DNA of 64,000 bases from the NCBI GenBank assembly GCA_025558095.1, contig JAIVFI010000026.1:186001-250000 (forward strand), written 5' to 3'. The notes under the pieces were generated by a model, which searched no databases, was not told the origin of the DNA, and was given only the letters and a program-made list of their open reading frames with translations. This stretch comes from Hyaloraphidium curvatum (taxonomy: Eukaryota > Monoblepharomycota > Hyaloraphidiomycetes > Hyaloraphidiales > Hyaloraphidiaceae). Positions 31,227 through 41,960 of the stretch are shown in pieces (position 1 is the stretch's first letter; each line of letters opens with the position of its first letter). Made by a program: the position numbers and the translations under genes.

Positions 31227-33184
31227 TCAGGGCCGGATGGCCTGGATCTCGGGCACGATCTGGTCGAACGTCGGCCGTGCCGCGGGGTCGCGGTCCCAGC
31301 ACCTCCTCATCAGCCTCACCAGCGCCGGCGGCGCGCCGCAGCCGGCGGGAACGGCAGGCCGGAGGTCCACCGCGGGATCGAGGATCCGCCGCAGGATCCC
31401 GGAAGGAGCCTGCTTCAGCTTCCGCACTTCGTGGTCGAAGGGCTCGAACCCCCGCGACGCCGCCTGGTAGCACAGCATGGCGAACGCGTACACGTCGCCC
31501 GGCTTCCGCGGGCGGCGCACGATGTTCTGGGTGTGGCGATCGTACGATTCGGGCGGGATGAAGATCCAAGTCCCGACATTGAGCTCGATCCCGCTGAGCG
31601 TGCGGTCGAAGCGGAGGCGGGCGCCGCCGAAGTCCGCGAGCTTGGCCACGGGACGGCCACCCTCGTCGAAGACGAGCACGTTGGAGTTCTTGAGGTCGCC
31701 GTGGACGACGCTCTGGGCGTGGCAGTAGCGCAGGCCCTTGGCGACGTCCGCGAGGATCGACAGCCCCACCTCCCAGTAGTTGGCGTCCCTCTTGCGGTCC
31801 CACAGGAAGTGCAGCATGTCGCCGGCGGCCAGGGGGCAGGCCGCACGGCAGGGGCTGTCGGACCAAGCAAGAAGTGGGAGAACTTGAAACGGCCAAAATC
31901 AGGCACGGACGCACAAACAGGAATGAAGAACCCACTGTTCTCGTGATCGCCGATCGCGGTCCACATCCGGATTTCCCTGTCGAATACGGCGGGATCCAAG
32001 GGCCTCCAGTTGGGGTCGTGCAGGTCCGTTCGCTCCCGCTTCACGGCGACGGCCTGGCCCCGAAACTGTCCCACGGCCGCCTCGCCTTGGCCTCCTCTAC
32101 CGAGTATCCGGGCTTCAACGGGGCAATCGATCTCTGTCGGGTCGTCCAGCTTCTTCCCGAAATACGCAGATTCCCGGAGGCGCAGCTCCCTCTTCAACTG
32201 CTCCCGACGGACCACGTCGGCGACGAGATCGGGGCCGGTGAAACCCGCGCGATTCCGGGCAGCCGGGTCGAAGCGGCCCGTATTGCCGAGAAAGACCTGC
32301 AGCATGGCCTCCTGGCCTCCGGTGCAGGCATGGTGGAACGGCGTGTTGCCCTCCTCGTCCGGGATCGTTGCGTCAACGACACCAAAGAGGTACGAGGCCA
32401 GCTCGAGGTGGCCACTGCGGACGGCCATGGCGAAACCCGTCCGCCCATCCCGGTCGCGGTCGTTGACGTCGAAGGCGACGGCTCGAGGGAGCATCTGTTC
32501 GAGGACCAAATCCGTGTGCCCCTGCGCGCAGGCTGCGATGAATCCGAGCGGGGTGACGCCGACGCCATTCGCGAGCATGTGGACGACTGCGTCGGCGAAC
32601 CCGGTGCGGCACGCAATCTCGAACGGTCCAGGTGTTCCAGGTCGTACGTCGGCAAGGTCCGGAAAATGCGAAAGCAGTACCGCCAGCGCGGCCAGTTTCC
32701 CCGGCAGACGCTGCGATATCTCCGCCGCGTTGCATGCTAGGTCCAAAGAGGATGATCCACGACGTTCCCTCGCGCGAGGGTCGACCCGCTCTCCCTGATT
32801 GAGCAGCTCCGAAACGACCTCGGGCCAGCCGCTGCGCGCGGCCAGCATGAGCGGCGTAAAGCCTCCATCGTTGGCAGGATCCGGCTCTATCCGCGGCCCC
32901 AGAGCAAGGAGCGAACGCACGACAGCGACGTGCCCCTCGCGGGCAGCCAGATGGAGAGGGGTGTTCCCCGACTTGCCGCGCAGGTTCACGTCCGTGTCCG
33001 CCCTCCTGACGAGGATCTCGGTCGCTGCCAATGCCCCGTTCCACGCCGCGAGATGCAGAGCCGCGAATCCTTCGTCGGGGGTCCCGGCGGCCCCGGGCGC
33101 GTTCTGGTCCGCTCCGGCGGCAAGCAGCTCGGCCACCGCGGGCGCATCGCCATTCTTGGCCGCCTCCAGCAGCAAAACGTTCAT
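31227..33184 (-). CDS. Ankyrin-repeat protein kinase
   Basis: Two exons with a 53-nt intron (31935-31883) give 634 residues. About eight ankyrin repeats fill residues 1-330 (FAALHLAAWNGALAATEILV, NTPLHLAAREGHVAVVRSLL, FTPLMLAARSGWPEVVSELL, then more divergent copies such as NTPFHHACTGGQEAMLQVFL). The kinase follows: ILGRGGQGEAAVGQF, AVAVKRERTD, HENILPLLAW across the splice junction, SVVHGDLKNSNVLV (HGD for HRD), KLADFGGARL, FIPPESYD for APE, and RPTFDQIVPEI. It is a TKL-type kinase and should be active. No membrane segment. Its start lies about 130 bases from the receptor kinase gene on the other strand, so a shared promoter is likely. Start chosen at MNVLLLEAAKNG where ankyrin sequence begins. 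Confidence 0.87.
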
Positions 33185-33318
33185 CACCAATGGGATTCGC
33201 AACGGATTTCCGCCCTTCCCCGTCGCGCCAAGGAGCCGAGACGTGGCGAGCGATCGACGTCTGAGAGTCAAAGTCAGCGCGCGCAACGCCACTTCCTTCC
33301 GGGGGGGACGGTGGCCCG

Positions 33319-35817
33319 ATGGCCACTCGTGGCGGTCATTTGGTTCCTCGGGACTATGCCAGCGGGCCGTTCGGTCAGTATCCGGTCAACGGGTCGTGCG
33401 GCGGCATCCTCGTCGGTCCCGCCGAGGACGGGCTCTGCTACCCTCCGGGATACAGCTTCTGCCACGCCGCGAACAAATCGCACCCTCCTTTCTGGAACTG
33501 CTGCGGCAACGGAGGGTGGTGCTGCCGGGCGCGGTGCATGGGAAACGGCTACTGCGACCGCGATTGGTGCCCCGAGCCGTACGCCCGCTGCGACGGGACG
33601 TTTCAGGGTCGCGGTTGCTGCTATGACCTCCAATCGGACGTCAAGCATTGTGGCGCGTGTGGCAATGAATGTCCGAACTACTCTGGAAACGGTGTCGCGT
33701 ACTGCAGCAAAGGTGCGTGACTCGCGCTTGGCCTCTGCACCTCTGGAGGTTCAATGTCGAATGCTTCAGGGGAGTGCAAGTTTCAGAACGTCAGTTCGCC
33801 TGCCCCTCTGGTCCGCCAAGTGGCTGCCGGCTTGGACTTCTCGGTCGTCCTGCTTGCCGACGGCACGGTTCGAGCGTTTGGTCGGAACGATGCGGGCCAA
33901 TCAACCGTACCCGAGGGACTCGGGGACGTCCTGCAAGTTGCTGCTGGACACTATGTGGCCGCGGCGCTGGTCCGAGGAGGTCGAGTTGTTGCCTGGGGCA
34001 ACGTTCAGAATCATTCTTTGGAGCTCGTCGCAGCGAATGCGAGGAGCATCGCCTGCGGGGTTTCCTCGGTGGCCGTCGTTTACGACAATGCCTCGCTGCG
34101 GGTCTTTGGTGCGGTGCACCCGGTTCCCTCGACTGCCGGGGAGTACGTCCGGCAGGCCGTAGACAGTGAGTCTTTTGCGGCCGCTCTCCTGGACACTGGC
34201 GAGATCAAGGCTTGGACATCACAATCCTCATCTGAGGGAGTCTCGGAAGCTTGGAAAGTGGCGCACAGGGGCGCGCACCAGTTCTGCTTGGGTTCCGCAC
34301 ATGGCGTCGCTCTCCTTGGGGATGGGAGCGTCGTGGCATGGGGCACGGGCGTGGGGGGACAAACGGACGTGGTTCGCGGCATCGAGAACCGGACTCATGC
34401 GGTGATCTGCGGCTTCCATTTCTCCATCGCGCACCTCGTGGATGGATCCGTTCGTTTCTGGGGCTCGCATCCCTTCCGTCTCGAAGACTACCGGACACTG
34501 AAGGGCCTCACGCAGATCTCAGCCGGAATGAGCCACGTACTGGGCATTGCTTGGGACGGCCGGATTCGTGGGTGGGGCTCCAACTCGTCGGGACAGCTGG
34601 CGATTCCGGCCGAGCTGCTATCGGACGGATCCGCGGGTGAACCTCTCAATCTGTTCATCCCCTCGTGGACTGGCACATCATCCTTTTCCACTCCCCAGAA
34701 TACGGACTACCTATTTTTTCCCGCTCTTTACATCCTCGAGGCCTGTCTGCTGGTCATCATGTTCTCTTTGCCCAACTTGGTGGGGATCTGGCGCCGTTCA
34801 CGCCGCAGGAAGGGGGAGGAGGCACAACCTCTCTTGGAGCGAGCTGACTCCGATTCGGAGGACTCGACCAGCGAGGCGCCCGCCCCGACGGCGGCCCCGA
34901 TAAGCCAGGCAATGGTCTTCACGAAGGACCAGATCAAGGACCTCACCCAAGTACTCGGGCAGCCGGGGGGGTTCGGCACCGTCTACCGCGGCACGTTGCT
35001 TGACGACCATCATCCCGGCGGCCGGGAGGTGGCTGTCAAGGTTCTCGACCGTGGCGGAAAATTGAACGCGAAGGCGTTCCGGGCAGAGTGCGGTGCGTGG
35101 GAGCGACTGGGCCACGAGAACGGTGAGGACCCTTCAGCTTGCAAAGCCCCCAAGATGCTGACGATCGAACGCTCAGTGCTTTCCTTGATTGGCATTTGCG
35201 AAGACCCGCCGATGCTGGTGTCCGAAGTTGCCAGTCACGGCGATCTTGGGCGTTTCCTGAAGTGCAGCCTGCCTCCCCCGGACTCTGCGACCGTCACCCG
35301 CCTCGTCGCCGGCGTCGCCAGCGGCATGGAGTACCTCCACCGCCGCGGGTTCCTCCACCGCGACCTGAAGCCGGACAACGTGCTCGTCGCGGAGCGTATA
35401 GGCGGCCCGGTCGCGCTGCTGTCGGACTTTGGCCTCGCCCGGTTCGAGCGCGGCATGCGCACGGCCAGCCGCCTCCGCGCGTCCGGGACGCCCGGGTACG
35501 TCCCTCCGGAGCTGCGCACGGGGGGGAATTGGTCCCCGCAGGCGGACGCGTACTCGTTCGGGATGATGTGCTACGTGGTCGCGACCGGGTTCTCGATCCC
35601 GCCGCAGAGCGTTCCTTTGCCGCCGGCGAGGCCACCCCGGGTCTCCGATGCCCTCTGGGACATCATTCGACGGTGCTTGGACATCGCGCGCTCCAATCGG
35701 CCGAATTTCGACGAGATCGCGAGGAGGTTCCGCACCGAGGACGTGAGGTTCCTCGACGCCGCCGCCCCGGATCAGACACCGGGGAAAGGCACCTCGCCGG
35801 TTGTAACGGAATATTGA
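33319..35817 (+). CDS. Receptor-like kinase with seven-bladed RCC1-type propeller ectodomain
   Basis: Three exons (introns 33713-33769 and 35123-35176) give 795 residues. A Cys-rich N-terminal domain (residues ~25-130) has GYSFCHAANKSH, WNCCGNGGWCC and CYDLQSDVKHCGACGNEC, similar to Stig1/Tryp_alpha-type motifs. Seven RCC1-like blades follow (VAAGLDFSVVLLADGTVRAF, QVAAGHYVAAALVRGGRVVA, GVALLGDGSVVAWGTG, ISAGMSHVLGIAWDGRIRGW and others), then a transmembrane helix near 445-470 (ALYILEACLLVIMFSLP) and a basic stop-transfer. The cytoplasmic TKL kinase is complete: GQPGGFGTVYRG, VAVKVLD, HENVLSLIGIC, LHRDLKPDNVLV, SDFGLARF, GTPGYVPPEL. Plant CRINKLY4/ACR4 kinases have a similar plan, with their own sequence. 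No signal peptide is in frame; a hydrophobic stretch overlapping the ATG in another frame could be one if a base is missing. Confidence 0.85.
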
Positions 35818-35923
35818 GAAGCAGAGTCTTGATAAGCCGATTGACTAGGCGCGAGGCGGAGTTCAGCGTCACGGCGCGCGACAGCGCGGACCCTTCTCCC
35901 ATCGTCTCCACCGCACGTCCGCG

Positions 35924-37256
35924 ATGTCGTGGAGCCAATCGACCTCGTCCAGCAGCACCGACACCAAGCTCGAGACGGGCGGCGGCCCGGCGCGGACGTC
36001 GACGACGTCGCAGTCGAGCAGCTCGTCGTCGGCCGTCGCCGTCGACTTCTCCGGCATCGCGCTCCTCCTCGTCGGCGCCGCCGCGGCCGTCGGCTACTAC
36101 CTGGTCCGCAGGCGGCGGGGCGCGCAGCGGAAGGCCGCGCCGCCGGCGGACCGCGGCGCGGATCTCGAGGATTTGGAGCGGCTGCTGCGGAGCCCGCGCG
36201 ACGAGGAGCCGCACCGCGATGGGCCGCCGGCGCCGCGCCCGGACATCGGGGACGGCTCGCGGCTGCACGAGCTCGGCCATCTTTCCCGGCTGGAAGCGGG
36301 GGCACTTGGCGGGGGTGCCGCGGGCGCAGTCTCCCCGGGAGTCCGCTTGCCGATCGATCCTGCCATGGTGATCCCGGCTCGTAGCATCCGCTACGACACC
36401 AGGGACAAGCTGGGCCAGCCCGGCGGCTTCGGCACCGTGTACCGCGGGGTGCTTTTCGACGAGCAGCACCCCAACGGGCGCCCCGTGGCCGTCAAGGTGC
36501 TGAACGACGGAAGCGCCATCGACGCCTACAGGGAGTTCGACAGCTGGACGCGCCTGGGCCACGACAATGGTGGGGATCGCCCGCCCGGCACCCGCACGGC
36601 GCCCCTCACCCGTCCATACAGTGCTCCCGCTGATCGGCATCTGCGAGGACCCGCCCATGCTCGTCTCGGAGATCGCGGAGCACGGCAACCTGGGCGATTT
36701 CGTGCGGCATGCGAACCCTCCTCCCGACGCCGTCACGGGCCTCCTCGCCGGCGTCGCTGGCGGGATGGAGTACCTCCACCGGCGCAACGTCCTGCACCGC
36801 GACCTCAAACCCGACAACGTCCTCGTGACGTAACGCAACGGCCGCCCGAGCCCGCTCATCTCGGACTTTGGCCTCTCGCGGTCCGCGGACGGCATGGGGT
36901 CCGCCACGCGGCGGCGGCCGGCCGGAACGCCGGGGTACGTGCCCCCCGAGCTGCGCAGCGGCGGGGTGTGGTCCAAGCAGGCCGACGCGTACTCGTTCGG
37001 GATGATGTGCTACGTCGTCGCCACGGACTTTGCGGTGGCGCCGCAGGGCGTTCCCTTGCCTCCCGCGAGACCGCCGAGGGTCTCGGACGCGCTCTGGGAC
37101 ATCGTGCGGAGGTGCTTGGACGCCGACCCTTCCGGGCGCCCCACGTTCGACGAGATCGCGAGGAGGTTCCGCACCGAGGACGTGAGGTTCCTGGGGCCCC
37201 CCGCGCAGGGACCCGCAAACCGCATAGGCACCTCTCCCGTTGTAACCGAGTACTGA
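35924..37256 (+). pseudogene. Membrane kinase paralog interrupted by in-frame TAA
   Basis: A Ser/Thr-rich start, one transmembrane helix (GIALLLVGAAAAVGYYLV) and a TKL kinase closely related to the preceding receptor kinase: GQPGGFGTVYRGVL, VAVKVLND, HDNVLPLIGICEDPPML across a 52-nt intron (36570-36621), MEYLHRRNVLHRDLKPDNVL. Directly after DNVLVT the codon at 36831-36833 is TAA, where the paralog has GAG. Reading past it, RNGRPSPLISDFGLSR, GTPGYVPPEL and the conserved tail RTEDVRFL, TSPVVTEY all continue in the same frame. I found no GT-AG intron that removes the stop and keeps frame. The predicted product would stop after about 285 residues, before DFG. It has no propeller ectodomain. Otherwise undamaged, so the loss looks recent; a base error is possible. 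Confidence 0.75.
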
Positions 37257-37278
37257 CCAACACGCTCCGTCGTTCTGT

Positions 37279-38344
37279 TCAAGGATGTCCCGCACCGGCG
37301 CCCGCGCCCATCCCCTTTTCGCACGCGAACCACCTCCGCCCGAACTCCACCCCGAGCTCGCCCACCTCGAGCGACCCGTGGAACCCCGTCCCCTCCCGGG
37401 TGCAGGAAGTGACGGCGACCGTTCCTCCCGGCCAGGCGTCGAGCAGGAGGATCACCTCCAGCCGATGCCGCGCAGCGAGGGCGTCGGACGCCGCGGATTC
37501 CATGGCGTCCAGCCTGCCCGCGTGCGGGTCGGCGAACAGCAGCCCTAGGCGGACCAGCCCCGCCGCCATGTTCGGCTCCGCGGCCAGCATCCTCAGGCAC
37601 GCCACGGGCGACCGCACCGCGACCCTCAGCTCCCTCAGCACGGGCAGCGACCCCAGCAGCGCCCTGAACGCGCGCACCCCGTACACCGGTCCCGCACAGG
37701 GCAGGTGCGAGATGTCCAGCCGCTCGAGGGCGGGGAACGCGCGGCCGAATGCGGCGGGGTGGTACGGGAACGTGCGCGGGCCGGGGGAGAGGTCGACGAG
37801 GGAGAGGGAGCGCAGGTGCGGGGCGGGCGGCAGCCAGAGCGGCGTTGTTGTGGGGGCGGGGGAGGGGGGGGGTGGGGAGGGCGGCGAGGTGCAGGGAGCG
37901 CAGGGCGGGGAGCGCGGGGAGGAGGGCTTCGAGCGTGCCGCGGAGGTCCTCGGGCTCGCCCACCACCTCGCCCAGTTCCAGCTCCGTCAGCAAGGGAAAG
38001 CCGCCGGCGAGCAGCTCCAGGGCGTCCCGGGCGGATATCGCCGAGATCCGGAGCACCGCGAGCGTCCCCGCGTGCCGGCGCACCAGCTCCCCCGTCGCGC
38101 ACCCGTAAACCCCCGCTACCCGGCCCCATTCCGCCCCCCGCAGGTCCAGCACCCGCGCAAAGCACCCGCCCAGCAGCCCCGCGAACCTGGACTCCCTCCT
38201 CCCCCTGACCGCCCGCCACAGCGCGCGGTCCTCGGCGAGCAGCCGGAACCCGCGGCACACCGCGCGCAGGCGGGGCAGCGCCCGGCGCGGGAGGTGGGCA
38301 AACACGCGGCGGCGCAGCTCGAGCGGGAGGTCGGCGAATTCCAT
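37279..38344 (-). CDS. F-box / leucine-rich repeat protein, frame broken at a C-rich tract
   Basis: The start MEFADLPLELRRRVFAHLP with RRALPRLRAVCRGFRLLAED is a good F-box, which would link the protein to SCF ubiquitin ligase through Skp1. Leucine-rich segments follow (HAGTLAVLRISAISARDALE, LLTELELGEVV, LPALRSLHLAALP). Near 37870, in a run of C and CCG, the frame changes; the continuation in another frame is clearly the same protein (LRSLSLVDLSPG, FPALERLDISHLPCAGPVYG, LPVLRELRVAV, HRLEVILLLDAWPGG). An assembly error at this low-complexity tract or a real frameshift could explain it. Its stop lies 22 bases from the stop of the converging kinase paralog. Confidence 0.68.
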
Positions 38345-38510
38345 GGCGGGGAGGGCGGGACGGTGTTTGGATTCGGAGGGAGGTTGGGCACACGTGACCT
38401 CGGAACTCCGCTCCCCAGCCGCCGCGTTGAGAGACGGTCTCAAACTCACGCAGACACAAACCAAGCAGCCATCGATTCTGCCCTCCATCCGCCCCTGCGA
38501 GCACGCCACC

Positions 38511-40651
38511 ATGTCGGGCGACACCTCCGCCGCCATCGCCGCCGCCACGGGCGTCAACCCCGGCGGCTACACCGTCGTGATCGCCAACGCGACGCCGCGC
38601 CCCATCGTCGTGGGCTGCTCAACGACGCCCGAGGGCCCGTCGATCCGCAAGCTGCAGACGCACTGGCGGGAGGCGCAGTCTGAAGAGGCCGCCCGCCGCC
38701 GCCGGGACTCGGCGGCGCACGACCGCTCGGCGTCGCAAAGCGGGGCCAGCCTCGATGCGGCCGCCGGGGAACGCAAGGCGGAGGATGCCAGCTTCGAACA
38801 CAAACTCGTCCAGTCGGGCCAAGAGACCACCGACGCCTCCCAATGTAAGAGCTCCGGCCAATCGTCGTCGGACTCGCGGAGCGCGTTGGAGGCCGATATG
38901 TATAATGAGGAGCTAGCAATCCCACCGTACACTTAGAAATCCCCCTACGCCCCAAGAATCAGCTCCTCATCTACATTCAAACCAAATGCGACCGGCGCGG
39001 GGGCCGGAGCGTTGACAGCGGCGGCTTCGGTGCACAGCTGAAGCCAGTGTTGGAGTTGGGCCGCGACGCCAAGAGCCCAGGCCACCGCGATCCGTTCGCG
39101 GAAGCGCCGCACAAAACGAGAGTAAAGGCCATCGAGAGGCCGAAGGAGGGGTCTCAGTGCTAGACATTTTCGGCGCCGACGGCAGCTACAAGAAGAACGA
39201 CATAAACACTCAGAACGAGCAGCATGCCGAAGAGGACGCACAGTACAAGGCCTCCAAGGAAAAGCTCAAGGACGACTCCACCGCCGCCGACCGCCAGCTT
39301 CGCCAGGAGGCAGGGAGCACCATGAACGCGAAGATCAACTCCGAGACGCAGATCGACAGGGGTGCGTCCAGTTCGGCCACCAGCGAAGGGCTCAGCAGGC
39401 AAGCCGCTGCCGAAAAGGATGCCGCGATCGAGTTTGGGGACGAGTATCGCGATACCGGGCCTGGCTTCTTTGTGCTCGGACCGTACACGAGCAAGGAGGT
39501 CCGCTGCTTCCGCTACTCGATTGCAGGTGGCGAGGGCTCGGAGTTCCTCGCCCAGAACCTCGTCGTCAACGCCGATCAGACCGCTGTCATAGTCGCGGTC
39601 CGCGACTGGCGCACCCTGGCCCTCACCCCGATGGATTCCAAGGCGCGCGGCAGCAACATCCTCACGGACTCGGTCTGGAAGCTCAGGGACACAGGGCGGG
39701 ACGCCCGAAACGACCAGATCCCCCGCCTCATCGACCACGGCCACGTGGAACTCGCATCCGCGCGCCTGCGGGAGCTGGCCGCCGACCCGTCGACCCGCGG
39801 GCACTACCGCGACGCGATCAAGGCCCTCGGCGCCACGAATCTGGCCGGCACCCTCGCGGGCCACATCCGGGGGTCGGCGGTCGAGCAGGCCGAGTGGATC
39901 AGGGTCCTGAGCGGTCTGCCCGCGGGCGACGCCGAGGAATCCAGGGGGCTGCCCTTCTTCCGCATGGCGAACCTCCTGGAAGGCCTGCCGGCCCCACCGG
40001 CCCTGGAAGGCCCCCGCGTCGCGCCGCGCAAATACGAGATCGAGGCCGTGTCGCACGGCCTGGAGTTCCTCGAGAGGGACAGCGGCGAGAGGGACTTTGA
40101 GCGGCTGCGCGCGCTGACGCCCGTCATCAGGCAGCTGCGCGTATACGACTGCAAGGACAAGAACAAGGTCCTGATGTGGAGCGAGTCCCATACCCTCCGC
40201 CCCAAAGGCGACCTGGCCAACATCGGCCTCCTCGTGGCGGTCTTCGACACGGACAGGATGGACCAGGTAAGGAAGCCGCTGCCGAGCCTGCTCGGAAACC
40301 TGACCCGATCGCCGCATGCACAAGCCCGAATCCACGTTCCTGTGCAACGCCTACGACGACCAGGGCAGCGCCCAGCGACTATCCGAGTTCCTGGCAGGCA
40401 TCAGGGACGGCCGCGCGGTCCTCGTGGCCGTCGGCGACTCGGCGGCGAACCGCTCCACCAAGCAGGTCCCCGAGGTCGTCAAGGGCGCCCTGGAGGATTA
40501 CCTCGGCAGCGACGAGGTCCGCAAGCTGGGCCACCGCGAGTCGTTCGCGCTGGTGTGCGTCAAGGGCCGGGGCGAGCGGCCGGTCGAGCAGCACCAGCCC
40601 GAGAACCGTGCGAGGGCCTGCCTGGAGTTCGAAGTCGCACCTGGGGCGTGA
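38511..40651 (+). CDS. ILEI/FAM3-type domain protein
   Basis: Three exons (introns about 38845-39157 and 40267-40324) give 589 residues. The first exon starts in a good context (CCACCATGTC) with GGYTVVIANATPRPIVVGCS. The second exon has no ATG in its first 160 bases, which is why I join it to the first across a 313-nt intron with matching phase; this intron is long for the region, and two separate genes remain possible. The middle is charged and helical (YKASKEKLKDDSTAADRQLR), then GFFVLGPYTSKEVRCFRY. The C-terminus is an ILEI-like domain: IGLLVAVFDTDRMDQ, FLCNAYDDQGSAQRLSEFLA, DGRAVLVAVGDSAANR, LGHRESFALVCVKG. ILEI domains occur in FAM3 cytokine-like proteins and POMGnT1. No signal peptide is seen, so an intracellular carbohydrate-binding role is a guess. 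Confidence 0.65.
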
Positions 40652-40767
40652 CGCAGTGGGAGTGGGAAGGGCGGGCGGCCCGGGGAGCAGAGAACTAGAG
40701 GAGCGAGGGAGGAGTGTGCACCGCATCGCATGTGTAAAAGTCAACCGCATCAATACAGATAAGCGCT

Positions 40768-41418
40768 TTAGTGCCCAAACAGCGCATACCGCGAGTAATC
40801 CAGCCTGCAAACGGGGCACCCCGTGTGCCCCTCGCCGAGCTGCGGGCAGTGCGCCTCGACCACCGAGTCCGACCCGCCCTCTGATCCCAGCGAAGAACGC
40901 TCCTCCGTGCCCGTCATCCACCGCACGATGCAGGAGGAATGAAAAGTGTGTCCGCATGCGGAGAGGGTACGCCGGGGGAGGCGTAGGAAGGGGTGGAGGC
41001 AGATGGGGCACTCGGTGTCGGAGCCGGCGCCGCCGACGACGCCCTCCGCGTCCACGAGGTCACCTTCGTCATCCAACTCGGGGCCGAGCTCGGTGGAAGT
41101 CCACGAGGGGAAGTATCGGTCCATGTCCGCCATTCTGAGCCCGCCCCGCCGGCCGATCTCCACCCCCGTGACGACCAGCGCCGACTGCGAGAGGCCGTGC
41201 CCGTGCCACCACCCCGCACGGGCGGCCATCAGACGCGAGACGGAGCGGTAGCCCAGGTAGGCGAGGACGAGGGAGACGGCGAGGGTGCCGACCGAGAGGC
41301 CGAGGATGACGGCGGGGCTGGCGAGGATCGCTTGGCGGCGGTGGAGAGAGGGGAGGGCGGGGGTGGTGAGGGGAAGCTCAAAGGAGCCGAGGGCCGTCAT
41401 TGGCGGGGCACGGCTCAT
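40768..41418 (-). CDS. Membrane-anchored RING-H2 E3 ubiquitin ligase
   Basis: 216 codons, single exon. One transmembrane helix near residues 30-60 (ILASPAVILGLSVGTLAVSL, VLAYLGY) and a C-terminal RING-H2: ECPICLHPF, SACGHTFHSSCIVRWM, then after an insert GCPVCRLDY, giving the C3H2C3 zinc ligands. The insert of about 25 residues between the sixth and seventh ligands is longer than usual. ATL-type membrane RING ligases have this plan. An ATG six codons downstream (MTALGSF) is an alternative start. Confidence 0.85.
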   Translation of the reverse strand: MSRAPPMTALGSFELPLTTPALPSLHRRQAILASPAVILGLSVGTLAVSLVLAYLGYRSVSRLMAARAGWWHGHGLSQSALVVTGVEIGRRGGLRMADMDRYFPSWTSTELGPELDDEGDLVDAEGVVGGAGSDTECPICLHPFLRLPRRTLSACGHTFHSSCIVRWMTGTEERSSLGSEGGSDSVVEAHCPQLGEGHTGCPVCRLDYSRYALFGH

Positions 41419-41498
41419 TTGTCGGGTGTTTTGTGACTAAAGGTCTGGGTAGCACGACGGGATTGCGTGCCGGTGGCGCCGGGTGACACGAACGTCCG

Positions 41499-41903
41499 GT
41501 GACGAAGACTGCACACCATGCTCCCAAATCCGGGGCCGCGAAGGGAAGTATTCTCCTATTCAACTTACATTTCTTCCGGGTTCCGGTGGTCGCAAACGCG
41601 GGTTTCAAAGTCGGGCTCCTCTCGCTGCTTGTTCCGACCGCGAAGCGCTGGATTCCCCTCGCCGCTGACCCCGCCGGGATCGTGTGGTCGATGCTGTTTA
41701 CGCTTCGCGCTGCGCATGCGGACTTCTCCGACCGCTGCGACCGCTGCCTCGCTGTCGGCCCGTGCTCCAAGTTCAAGCTGGTGCGGTACTGCTCAATGGG
41801 CTGCCAGCGCGAGGACTGGAAGGAGCATAAGCCGACGTGCTGCGAGATCGGCGGGCATCCCGAGGCCAAGTCCAAGGTCTTCTTCGACATTGGAGAGAGG
41901 TAG
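41499..41903 (+). CDS. MYND zinc-finger protein, C-terminal part
   Basis: The last 65 residues form a complete MYND finger (CDRCLAVGPCSKFKLVRYC, SMGCQREDWKEHKPTCC) with a short tail. The frame upstream is open for about 70 residues of unclear character and has no ATG before the finger region except MLFTLRAAH near 41689. It may be the last exon of a spliced gene, a short single-finger protein, or a fragment; I could not find the 5' part. Its finger differs from the three related MYND copies on the left. Confidence 0.5.
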   Translation: MTKTAHHAPKSGAAKGSILLFNLHFFRVPVVANAGFKVGLLSLLVPTAKRWIPLAADPAGIVWSMLFTLRAAHADFSDRCDRCLAVGPCSKFKLVRYCSMGCQREDWKEHKPTCCEIGGHPEAKSKVFFDIGER

Positions 41904-41960
41904 AGGTGTTCGAACATTGATTACAAGAAACTACACGACAGCAATAATTGGATTCCATCA

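Noticed and set aside
36831-36833. Codon reassignment of TAA
   Set aside because: TAA ends other intact genes here, for example the stop of paralog B, so it is a normal stop.
35924-38683. 919-codon ORF continuing beyond the kinase N-lobe
   Set aside because: After the N-lobe it runs through the intron in the wrong frame and antisense to the F-box gene; kinase motifs continue in another frame after splicing.
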